Notes under the pieces: model-generated | Databases searched by the model: none | What the model was told of the DNA's origin: nothing | What the model saw: only the letters and a program-made list of their open reading frames with translations | Shown here: one piece after another, positions 34,155 to 41,792 of the stretch | Layout: each line of letters opens with the position of its first letter | Position numbering within the stretch: the stretch's first letter is position 1 | From: Marinagarivorans algicola | GTDB lineage: Bacteria > Pseudomonadota > Gammaproteobacteria > Pseudomonadales > Cellvibrionaceae | Direction of reading: 5' to 3' | NCBI RefSeq assembly: GCF_001292705.1 | Contig: NZ_LGAK01000022.1 | Span: 1-64,000 of the forward strand | DNA length: 64,000 bases | Program-made: the position numbers and the translations under genes

Positions 34155-34481
34155 GCGCCTCGCAAAGAGTCTAGTAAAGTGCATTGTTAGCTGATTCTTT
34201 AGTACTCTATTTTAATGGGTATTTTTATTGAGGCCTTGCGCTAGTCCTTTTACTTAGGGGCCTTTTAAATATACGTTGACTTAGGGTTTTATTATTTTGT
34301 CACTATTCAGCCAAGCTGAAGCAATTCACGTGATAAGCTGCTGATGAATTATTTTCTGCTTATATAGCGCCCATTGATGGCTTGAGCAGCCCAGACAATG
34401 ATTCATCAGCGCCCAATTTTGGTCACTCGAATAGTTCATGATTTCTTTTGTTATTAATGGCCTCGCTCAATACGAGGTAAA
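34155..34481. other. Intergenic region between convergent genes with repeat copy
   Basis: 327 bases. It holds dispersed repeat copy 3 in inverse orientation (34359-34436). No clear T-tailed hairpin was found for either flanking gene. Confidence 0.5.
34359..34436 (-). repeat. Dispersed intergenic repeat, copy 3 (inverted)
   Basis: Read on the minus strand it gives AACTATTCGAG, AAAATTGGGCGCTGATG, ATCATTGTCTGGGCTGC, TCAAGCCATCAATG and GGGCGCTATATAAGC. This is the most complete copy with the GGGCGCT hexamer-plus present at both internal junctions. Confidence 0.75.
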
Positions 34482-35924
34482 TTAGCTGGCGCAATAACTA
34501 TTGACAGTTTTTTGATGATGCGCTTCCAGAGCATAGCCTTCTTGTTCAAGAAAATGGCTAAAGCTTAAATAGTTCTTACCCAGTGCTTGCATATGCTCCA
34601 ATATATTGTCTTGTATGTTTTGCGAGCAGGCTAGCATTGTTGATGCATTCACTAATGTTTGCAGTGTGGTTAAAATTTCGTTCCATTTATCACTATCTAC
34701 GCCAAATTGCAGGCCTGTAATTAGTAAAACATGTTGCCAATATTGCTGAATAAAATGATGGATCTCTTGCGCTGGCGGTTCATCGTTAATAGCGTTAACG
34801 ATGCTATTAACGTGGTTAAAAATTTTACCTGTTCGCGCATAGTGATGGCTCATTTTTTGATGTTGCGATGAATGGTTTGTTTGGTTTTTTTCTGTCGTAT
34901 GTAGTGTGGCTAATTCTGACTCATTGGTAATGTGCGTAATTGTACTTATATCATCAAAAAAGCCTTGCAATTTAATACGATGAGCTTCGTGCGTGACAGA
35001 TAAAGCTTCTAACTTCCAGTGGATAAGCGGCGCATTCTGGTCAAAGAAAGTATCGGGGTAAGTCGTTAACGCCAGTAATGCATTTAATGCATTTCTAATA
35101 ATTTCAGATTTTTCTGCTAACAATTCGCCAGTACCGCTTTGTGTTGAGCGGCTGTAGTCAATAAGCTGCGTATAAATATTTTGATGAATACTATGAAGAA
35201 CAGGATGTGAAGGTTTAATATATAAATTGGCGCAATAAAATTTTTGAATATAAGTTGTCAAAATCTGAGTGCTTGAATTGGGTGATGCAGAATCGACATG
35301 GGCGTCAGTATTTTGTACAGGTGGGCATTGTTGTTGATGCTTTAATGGTTCTGGATGAGACTGTTGCTTAATAGCATGCTGTTGCGAAGACGGAGCCGAG
35401 GGGTTTTTTTGAGCAGTATTTATGACATCGAGCAATGTTGAATAAAAAGTATGTGCTCTCTCTTTAAATACACCGCTAAAACTTAAGCATATTTTGTGAA
35501 GTGTCTCTTGTGAAAATTGACTAAGTGTGGCTGCTTTAATTAAGTGTGTGGCAATCATTTTAGGGGTGAAAGTGTGCGGATTATAGAGCCCGCTATTATT
35601 CAGGCACTGCTGAACATTCTGCAGATTCAGTGAGCTAGCTTGCGTTAAGCTACTGGCCATATCTAGGGTCATGGCACTTATTAATGACTCTGAGGTCGCG
35701 CCTTCTGTTGTTTTAATAACATGTATGTGCTTATTTACGTCGCCAGTAAAATTTTGATTGAGTATGTCAAAAAAATGATTTTTGAGCGTAAATAGCCGGC
35801 TGCGGTTAGCTTGCATATTGGCCGGTAGATCCTGCCAGCACAAAGAAAGCGTACGACTAAAAAAAGACTGGCAGTAATCAATAACGGCACTATCGCATGG
35901 ACTCAAATAGTTTTCTTGTGGCAT
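34482..35924 (-). CDS. Large helical cytoplasmic protein of unknown function
   Basis: About 480 aa from the ATG at 35924, which has a GGGGT ribosome site 5 bases upstream; an earlier ATG at 35978 lacks one. It has no signal peptide, TM segment or enzymatic motif and is rich in Gln, His and Thr, largely helical, with a low-complexity Gln/Ser/His stretch near the middle. The order of segments loosely recalls DUF1631 proteins (a YNPHTFTPKMIATHLIKAA block early, an ALLALTTYPDTFF block later), but the match is weak by eye. It has no close neighbour on its strand and is probably monocistronic. Confidence 0.6.
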   Translation of the reverse strand: MPQENYLSPCDSAVIDYCQSFFSRTLSLCWQDLPANMQANRSRLFTLKNHFFDILNQNFTGDVNKHIHVIKTTEGATSESLISAMTLDMASSLTQASSLNLQNVQQCLNNSGLYNPHTFTPKMIATHLIKAATLSQFSQETLHKICLSFSGVFKERAHTFYSTLLDVINTAQKNPSAPSSQQHAIKQQSHPEPLKHQQQCPPVQNTDAHVDSASPNSSTQILTTYIQKFYCANLYIKPSHPVLHSIHQNIYTQLIDYSRSTQSGTGELLAEKSEIIRNALNALLALTTYPDTFFDQNAPLIHWKLEALSVTHEAHRIKLQGFFDDISTITHITNESELATLHTTEKNQTNHSSQHQKMSHHYARTGKIFNHVNSIVNAINDEPPAQEIHHFIQQYWQHVLLITGLQFGVDSDKWNEILTTLQTLVNASTMLACSQNIQDNILEHMQALGKNYLSFSHFLEQEGYALEAHHQKTVNSYCAS

Positions 35925-36455
35925 ATAAACCCCGTCAATGTCAGAAGGCCCATAAAAGCAGCAAATCAACATATTCATGTGTGAAGCGATGAATAAGAAT
36001 ATATTTATTCATCAATTTTAAAAAGAGAAAAAATGAATTATTTAACTATTATTTATCAAGCTGTCATATTATTTAAAGTATCGAAATAAGCAGAAGCTGG
36101 CTAATTGCTTTATGTTACTAAAATGGCGCAGTAAATATTGCAAAGCAGAAAATGATTATGAATGAATATAATTCTAGCCTACAAAGAAAGATATAGAGCA
36201 GTAATCTATTGCTTAAAATCACATAAAATAATGCGCTCTTATAGCAATAAAAATGAATACCATTATGTAGCAGCACTGCGCGACTGTAGGGCAGTGAGTA
36301 AGAGGTGAAGTGTTAAGTGATATGAAGTCAGTGGGAGAGGAGTGTGTGCTGCCCATAGCACAAAAAATGTATTTATGGGGCAATAAAATACGGAGGCAGT
36401 TGATATGCAAAAGGCAAGCGCTTGCTTGCCTTTAGACTTTTATTTTTAGTGGCGG
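35925..36455. other. Intergenic region upstream of the unknown gene
   Basis: 531 bases. The first 200 are very AT-rich and should hold the unknown gene's promoter. A 63-codon minus-strand frame at 36219-36410 has no coding features. The cpxP 3' hairpin is at 36410-36433. Confidence 0.4.
36410..36433 (-). terminator. Hairpin downstream of cpxP
   Basis: AAAGGCAAGC pairs perfectly with GCTTGCCTTT around a 4-base loop, 22 bases after the cpxP stop. The minus-strand T tract is short (four T), so termination may be partial. Confidence 0.65.
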
Positions 36456-36932
36456 CTAACGATCTAAACGCTCTAGCCGGCGGGCTTTATGCTGACTGGC
36501 CAGTACTTGCTGTTCTGGGGTCAGTAGTTCGTGGATTTTAGTCATGGTTTGTGCACGCCTTAAAATATGTGACTCGACCGCTTTGGCGCGTTTTGCGGCA
36601 ATTGCCTCAACTTGCTCTTGGTAATCAGGTGCGCCGGGATCTAGCGCCATAAGACCATTGCGCTTGCTATGCGACTGAATAATGGTGCGCTCAATACGAT
36701 CTTCTTCGTATATCGCTTTTATGGCGGCGACTTGCTGCTCGGTTAAATTGAGCTGTTTGGTCATGCGCTTTAAGTGTTTGTTTGCCTTTTTAGCTTTGCG
36801 ATTTTCACATTGGTGAGCTTTATCATGGCTGTCCATGTAAGGCTTTGCGATGGCTTGAGTTGTGAATCCCGCCAGTCCAAAGCTTAAGGCCGTTGTTGCA
36901 AGAAATGCAGCACTCGCTTGTTTCATATTCAT
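36456..36932 (-). CDS. cpxP: CpxP/Spy-family periplasmic protein
   Basis: 158 aa from the ATG at 36932 with an AGGA ribosome site. Signal peptide (MNMKQASAAFLATTALSFGLAGFTTQAIA). The mature helical protein carries two LTXXQ-type motifs, LNLTEQQVAAI and ELLTPEQQVLA, which define the CpxP/Spy family of envelope-stress chaperones and adaptors. CpxP binds misfolded proteins and restrains the sensor kinase CpxA. It is divergent from a cpxR-cpxA-like pair, exactly the arrangement in enterobacteria, and a CpxR box lies between. Three long upstream codon stretches in the maximal frame (to 37088) are not part of the gene. Confidence 0.88.
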   Translation of the reverse strand: MNMKQASAAFLATTALSFGLAGFTTQAIAKPYMDSHDKAHQCENRKAKKANKHLKRMTKQLNLTEQQVAAIKAIYEEDRIERTIIQSHSKRNGLMALDPGAPDYQEQVEAIAAKRAKAVESHILRRAQTMTKIHELLTPEQQVLASQHKARRLERLDR

Positions 36933-37045
36933 AATAAAAGTCCTATTAAAACTGCTGGGTTGTTTATGGAAGAGCCTGCCAGAGGGTGTTTGGTTGGCTT
37001 GAATGAATTGTAAGGGTATCGACTGCAAATAAGGGTTAAGGCACT

Positions 37046-37060
37046 GTAAAGTTATGTAAA
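37046..37060 (+). promoter_or_regulatory. CpxR-type box
   Basis: GTAAAGTTATGTAAA is an exact match to the enterobacterial CpxR site GTAAA-N5-GTAAA. It lies 79 bases before cpxR and about 115 bases before cpxP, between the divergent genes, and should let CpxR control both. Confidence 0.75.
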
Positions 37061-37139
37061 GGTGCTCTGGTGTGTTGGGGCGGCACAATGTGCGCGCTAT
37101 GATAGGCCTAAATCGCTATATCAAAATAAAGAGAAGATC

Positions 37140-37844
37140 ATGAATAAACCGATTTTATTAGTTGACGATGATATCGAGTTGTGCGCTTTGCTGAGCGAAT
37201 ACTTGACCGGGGAGGGGTTTGCGCCTGCAGCGGTACACAGTGGCGAGCAAGCTTTAACATGGTTGGCGCAAGAGGCGCAGTCTGTCAGTGCGATTGTGTT
37301 AGATATTATGATGCCGGGTATGAGTGGCCTAGAATTATTACAAGTACTGCGTCAAGGTAAAGGCATCACTGCACCCATCATTATGCTCACAGGCCGCGGC
37401 GATGATATTGATCGCATTGTGGGGCTTGAAATGGGCGCTGATGATTATATGGGCAAACCCTGTAACCCTCGAGAGCTGGCTGCGCGCTTACGTGCCATTA
37501 TACGCCGCAGTGATATTTTGCCAGTCATCAATACGTTGCCCATAAGTTTGCACGGCATTAACCTTGATGTGAGCACATTAACCGCTACATGTCGTGGTCA
37601 GCCGCTTAACTTAACCGGTGCCGAATTTAATGTACTACGTTGCTTTTTGCTCGATGCGGGTAAAGTGCTGAGTAAAGCGAAATTAACGCAGCAAGCTTTA
37701 AGCCGTGAGTACACGCAATATGATCGCAGCATTGATGTGCATGTAAGTCGTATTCGTCATAAATTAGCGCAGTGTGATGTGTTTGATGTCATTCGTGCTG
37801 TGCGCGGGCAGGGTTATCAGCTGGTAATGCCAGATGAACAATAA
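37140..37844 (+). CDS. cpxR: OmpR-family response regulator CpxR
   Basis: 234 aa from the ATG at 37140 with an AAGAGAAG ribosome site. Receiver domain at 1-118 with acidic pocket Asp9-Asp11, phospho-acceptor Asp55 in IVLDIMMP, Thr in IIMLTGRG and Lys in MGKPCNP. The winged-helix DNA-binding domain (about 140-230) contains LNLTGAEFNVLRCFL and SIDVHVSRIRHKL. It is closest in appearance to CpxR. It should be phosphorylated by the downstream kinase and bind the GTAAA-N5-GTAAA site upstream. Confidence 0.9.
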   Translation: MNKPILLVDDDIELCALLSEYLTGEGFAPAAVHSGEQALTWLAQEAQSVSAIVLDIMMPGMSGLELLQVLRQGKGITAPIIMLTGRGDDIDRIVGLEMGADDYMGKPCNPRELAARLRAIIRRSDILPVINTLPISLHGINLDVSTLTATCRGQPLNLTGAEFNVLRCFLLDAGKVLSKAKLTQQALSREYTQYDRSIDVHVSRIRHKLAQCDVFDVIRAVRGQGYQLVMPDEQ

Positions 37845-37909
37845 AGCCATACGCCGTTCACTCTGCTTATCACGCCGCAATATCTCCCGCAATGACTCAG
37901 GGTTACAGT

Positions 37910-39259
37910 ATGCGTTTTAATCGTATCTTTTGGAAGATATTTACCGCGATCTGGCTAGTCAATGTATTGGTCGTTGTGTGTGTGGTGTGGGTCATTAGTA
38001 GCGGCCATTTACGCGAGCGTATGGCGCATAAACATGCGATTCAGGTAGAGCGTTTAGCCGAGCAACTTATTGCTCGTTATGAGCGCGGCAGCCCTGTAAA
38101 AAACGGGCGCTCAGCGGCACTAAAAAAAATATATCGACGCTACAATATTCCACCCGAAGTCTTAATTACAATTACCAATCTGCAAGGGTCCACTATTTAT
38201 AGTGGCCATAAGCGTTTTAATGACTCTGTTACGCACAAAAAGCGCTTATTAACATTAATTATTGAAAGCGAGAAGGGTGAGCGCTATCGCGTGCATTACC
38301 TACCCATAAAAACTCCGCACTCCATTGGCTTGGCTTTGCGCGATATCTTGAGTGCGCAACTATTATTAATGTTGGTAGCGTCAGCGTTTTTAAGCGCCTT
38401 AATTAGTTGGGGTATCACACAACCGCTCAAGCACTTGCAGTTATTTAGTCGGCGTTACCAGCCCGCAGGCACTAGCCTATCAATAGACCAAAAGCTTTTA
38501 CGCCGTGGTGACGAGCTAGGGGATTTGGCCCGCGATATTGCACGTATGACCGCTCAAGTGGATGCCGCTTTTAGCGCCCAAGAAGATCTATTGCATGATG
38601 TGTCACACGAACTACGGGCGCCGTTGGCGCGCTTGCAGGTTGGGGTTGCACTGGCAGAGCTGGCGGCACCTAATAATGCTGCCATTGCCAAAATGCACAC
38701 TCAATGCGAGCGTATGAATGCTTTGATTCAGCGTATTTTAGAGTATTCACGCTTACAATCTGCCACCCAAGCATCAGCTCAGTGCGCAGCTTTCGAAGAG
38801 CCTAATACAAAAACTATAGCCCCTATAAATTTGCAAACATTGTTAGTGCAGGTAGCCGATGATATAACGTTTGAGTTCAGTGATACGGTTGTGAGTGTGT
38901 ACGGTAATGATCATCCTGCGCATGTACGCGGCGACCCCAATTTACTGCAAAGCGCGCTAGAAAACCTGATGCGCAATGCATGCAAACATACGCCACCAAA
39001 AACCCCCGTAGAGCTACACTTAACCCACGGTGATAAAACGTGGCAGCTTACCGTGCGCGACTACGGACCCGGTGTTACTGAAGATCCCAGTAATTTATTG
39101 AAGCCGTTTTACCGTGCTGGCGGGCAAATGCATACAGAAGGCTTTGGGTTGGGTTTAAGTATTGCTGCACGAGCAATTAAAGCGCTCGGTGGTACGTTAG
39201 TGCTGACTAATCATCCTGAGGGCGGGCTAGAGGCAACAATCAACTTGCCCAAAGGTTGA
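37910..39259 (+). CDS. cpxA: Sensor histidine kinase CpxA
   Basis: 449 aa from the ATG at 37910, preferred over an ATG at 37892 because it has a CAGGG site and begins with the TM segment. TM1 at about 9-30, a periplasmic sensor of about 130 residues, TM2 at about 155-175, HAMP (about 176-230), HisKA with His233 in HDVSHELRAPLARL, and an HATPase domain with N-box (LENLMRNACKHTP), GPGV and GFGLGLS. It is an inner-membrane envelope-stress sensor paired with the adjacent regulator. 65 bases separate it from cpxR. Confidence 0.9.
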   Translation: MRFNRIFWKIFTAIWLVNVLVVVCVVWVISSGHLRERMAHKHAIQVERLAEQLIARYERGSPVKNGRSAALKKIYRRYNIPPEVLITITNLQGSTIYSGHKRFNDSVTHKKRLLTLIIESEKGERYRVHYLPIKTPHSIGLALRDILSAQLLLMLVASAFLSALISWGITQPLKHLQLFSRRYQPAGTSLSIDQKLLRRGDELGDLARDIARMTAQVDAAFSAQEDLLHDVSHELRAPLARLQVGVALAELAAPNNAAIAKMHTQCERMNALIQRILEYSRLQSATQASAQCAAFEEPNTKTIAPINLQTLLVQVADDITFEFSDTVVSVYGNDHPAHVRGDPNLLQSALENLMRNACKHTPPKTPVELHLTHGDKTWQLTVRDYGPGVTEDPSNLLKPFYRAGGQMHTEGFGLGLSIAARAIKALGGTLVLTNHPEGGLEATINLPKG

Positions 39260-39300
39260 AGCTAGACTATGAATATCGATAAAACTTGAAAGGCAAAATT

Positions 39301-40542
39301 ATGTTACACATTCAATACAGCGCATGGCTGGTTTGCACAGCAGTAGCGCTAACAGGTTTCAGTGCAGTTGCTCAGACGAGTGCACCGACTGTGACCGAGG
39401 CTGCGACAAGCCAAGTGGTTGCACCCGCAGCGGCCGAGCCACAAAAAGCCAAGGCTCTTCAATTACACAATACACTTCAATCACAAAAAGAGGCCTTGGG
39501 TGCGGTTATTTTTAATGATGTGTCTTTATCTAGCCCCGCAGGGCAATCATGCGCAACTTGCCACAATGCCGCCAGCGCATTTGCTGACCCCGGTAAAGCC
39601 GTGAGCGAAGGTGTGGTTAAGGGCGCTTTTGGCAATCGCAATGTACCCACGCTTAAATACGCGCAATACAGCCCGCCTTTACAAAAAGAAGAATATGCCG
39701 ATGAATGGCGCGGTGGGCAGTTTTGGGATGGGCGTGTTGATAGCCTTAAAGAGCAGGCTTTAGGGCCGTTCTTTAACCCCGTAGAAATGAACAGCACGCC
39801 CGCTAAGCTGGCGCAAGCATTGCGCAGTGCCGCTTATGCTCCACTGATATCAGCCGCTTATGGCAAAGCAGTACTCACTGATGAAGATGCTTTAATTAAC
39901 GCTGCAGCCGATGCCTTAGAAGCCTTTCAGAAAACACCGGTATTCGCACCTTTCGACTCAAAATACGACTATTACAAAATAGACTTGGTTAAATTGAGTA
40001 AGTTAGAGGAGCGCGGTGAAATGGTCTTTAACTCTGGCGGCATGTGTATTGACTGCCATTTGGGGCGCGTTGGCGAGCGGCAAATTTTTACACGCTTTGT
40101 GCATCATAATATTTTAGTGCCGCCTAATCCTGAGTTACCTTTTTATCAGCAGCCTGCGACCGTTAACCCAGCCGGTAAAGCTTTTGTTGATGCTGGTACA
40201 GGCAATAACCCTAAGCTGAGCGAAAAAGAAAAACTCATTGCTAAAGGCATGTTTAAAACACCAACACTGCGCAATATTGCCTTAACCGCGCCTTATATGC
40301 ATAACGGTGTATTTAAAACTTTAGAAGAGGTGGTGGAGTACTACACCAAAATGGAAAAATTCTGGCCACCAGAGGTCAACGAAAACCCCAGCCGCTTAAT
40401 GTCGACGTCATTAAGCATTAGCGAACACGATAAAAAAGCACTCGTCGCCTTTATGAAAACCCTAACCGATGGCTACGATGCCCCGCCAGAGCTCAAAGCC
40501 AAATTAAGAGCGCACCAAGAGAGCTTGGGGTATTGGGAGTAG
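39301..40542 (+). CDS. Di-heme cytochrome c peroxidase (CcpA/MauG family)
   Basis: 413 aa from the ATG at 39301 with AAAGG upstream. Signal peptide (cleavage near AVAQ). Two c-type heme sites: CATCH at 84-88 (peroxidatic domain) and CIDCH at 249-253 (electron-transfer domain). The C-terminal part (TPTLRNIALTAPYMHNGVFKTLEEVV) is the family signature and includes the Met ligand region. It reduces hydrogen peroxide in the periplasm using small cytochromes, or, for MauG-like members, oxidises protein side chains. It starts 41 bases after cpxA, so it may belong to the Cpx-regulated transcript. Confidence 0.92.
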   Translation: MLHIQYSAWLVCTAVALTGFSAVAQTSAPTVTEAATSQVVAPAAAEPQKAKALQLHNTLQSQKEALGAVIFNDVSLSSPAGQSCATCHNAASAFADPGKAVSEGVVKGAFGNRNVPTLKYAQYSPPLQKEEYADEWRGGQFWDGRVDSLKEQALGPFFNPVEMNSTPAKLAQALRSAAYAPLISAAYGKAVLTDEDALINAAADALEAFQKTPVFAPFDSKYDYYKIDLVKLSKLEERGEMVFNSGGMCIDCHLGRVGERQIFTRFVHHNILVPPNPELPFYQQPATVNPAGKAFVDAGTGNNPKLSEKEKLIAKGMFKTPTLRNIALTAPYMHNGVFKTLEEVVEYYTKMEKFWPPEVNENPSRLMSTSLSISEHDKKALVAFMKTLTDGYDAPPELKAKLRAHQESLGYWE

Positions 40543-40582
40543 ACCAGCTCGCTATAAGCGACGGCGCCTATTCTTATCAATT

Positions 40583-40611
40583 AAAAAGCCGCATTATTGA
40601 TGCGGCTTTTT
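40583..40611. terminator. Bidirectional intrinsic terminator
   Basis: AAAAAGCCGCAT pairs with ATGCGGCTTTTT around a 5-base loop. T runs on both strands serve the convergent peroxidase and spermidine-synthase-like genes. Confidence 0.92.
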
Positions 40612-40655
40612 TTATGGCGAACGCTTTATTCTTTAGCGTTTATGCTTGTTAGTCT

Positions 40656-41378
40656 TTAAGCTTTTACGCATACATACACAGAGTTTGTCGATTCACCACC
40701 TTGAAAGGGGTTATAAAAAGAAACGACATGCGACTCTACGCGATCAAATACCGTTTTTAATAAAGCTTCAAAGCTGGCCTCAGGCAAGTTTTGTGACCAC
40801 ATGGCAAATACGCCTTGTGGTTTGATTTGCTCAGCCATAAGGGCGAGGTTTGCGGTGGTATAAAAACGGGCATTAGCCGCGTTTAAAAATTCAGTAGGCG
40901 AATGGTCGATGTCGAGTAGCACCGCATCAAACTTTTTACCGTTGCTGCTAGGGTCAAAACCTGTGGCGGGGTTTGTGGCAAGGTCAAAAAAGCTGCCTAG
41001 TACATAGCGGTTGCGCTTATCAGCGTTGAGTATTTTACCCAAAGGTACCCGCTCATCTTGATGCCAGCCAATAACAGTCTCTAAGGCATCCACCACCAGT
41101 AGCTCATCAATACGCGCATCTTTTAAGGCGGCAACCGCGGTGTAACCCAAACCCAAACCGCCCACAACCACCTTTAGATTATCACCTTTTAGCGCCGCCA
41201 GCCCCAAGGTTGATAAGGCTTCTTCTGCTTCAACAAACATACTCGACATTAAAAATTCGTCACCGAGCTTAACCTCATAAATATCTCGATCACCGAGCGC
41301 AGGCATGCGGCGTTTACGTAGCGATATCTCACCTAAGGGCGAAGTTTGGCTGTCAATTTCTTCAAATAGTGGAGGCAT
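40656..41378 (-). CDS. Spermidine-synthase-like SAM-binding protein
   Basis: 240 aa. A Rossmann methyltransferase-type fold of the spermidine synthase superfamily: nucleotide-binding glycine motif VVGGLGLGYTA (about 71-81), acidic residue in LLVVDALETVI, and VLLDIDHSP at the third strand. It lacks the full set of polyamine-synthase residues (the usual Y-x-D/DGG context), so it may be a methyltransferase-like or spermidine-synthase-like protein of unknown substrate. AGGAA precedes the ATG. A run of eight C (minus strand) lies 11 bases upstream of the start codon. Confidence 0.75.
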   Translation of the reverse strand: MPPLFEEIDSQTSPLGEISLRKRRMPALGDRDIYEVKLGDEFLMSSMFVEAEEALSTLGLAALKGDNLKVVVGGLGLGYTAVAALKDARIDELLVVDALETVIGWHQDERVPLGKILNADKRNRYVLGSFFDLATNPATGFDPSSNGKKFDAVLLDIDHSPTEFLNAANARFYTTANLALMAEQIKPQGVFAMWSQNLPEASFEALLKTVFDRVESHVVSFYNPFQGGESTNSVYVCVKA

Positions 41379-41792
41379 GGTTTTCCTAGGGGGGGGTCAA
41401 AGGGTCATTATTATACTCACTCTAGGTGGCTAGTGTGATTGTCAATGACTTGCTCTGTAGTAGTTGTAATGGCCGCCCTAGCAGAAGAGTACTAAGCTTT
41501 TTACGCAATATGGCGCAAAAACTCCCAGGGGGGGGCTCTCGGTAAGTTGTCGCGCGCAATACCGTGCGCATGTGGCGTGCCCGATCAAAGTTAATGGAGC
41601 GGTGAATACTGCGGTAGTGCTTTTGTGAATGCCTGCGAGGTAGTCGTTAGGCTATGTGTTAATGGGCAAGACTAAAAAGTACTATCGCTGAGTGTCAAAG
41701 AGAATGACAATACCGTTGGTATAAAAAAACCGAATAGCATTATGCTATTCGGTTTATGAGTGCTTTATAAGTACTTTAGCGACGTAAGTTAA
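41379..41792. other. Intergenic region with two G8 tracts
   Basis: 414 bases upstream of the spermidine-synthase-like gene and downstream of the cytochrome gene. Eight consecutive G occur at 41389-41396 and again at 41528-41535. A terminator lies at 41727-41755. No gene seen. Confidence 0.5.
41727..41755 (-). terminator. Intrinsic terminator of the multiheme cytochrome operon
   Basis: AAACCGAATAGCA and TGCTATTCGGTTT pair perfectly around a 3-base loop. On the minus strand seven T follow. Confidence 0.93.

Noticed and set aside
36219-36410. 63-codon minus-strand frame downstream of cpxP
   Set aside because: No coding features, and it runs up to the cpxP 3' hairpin.
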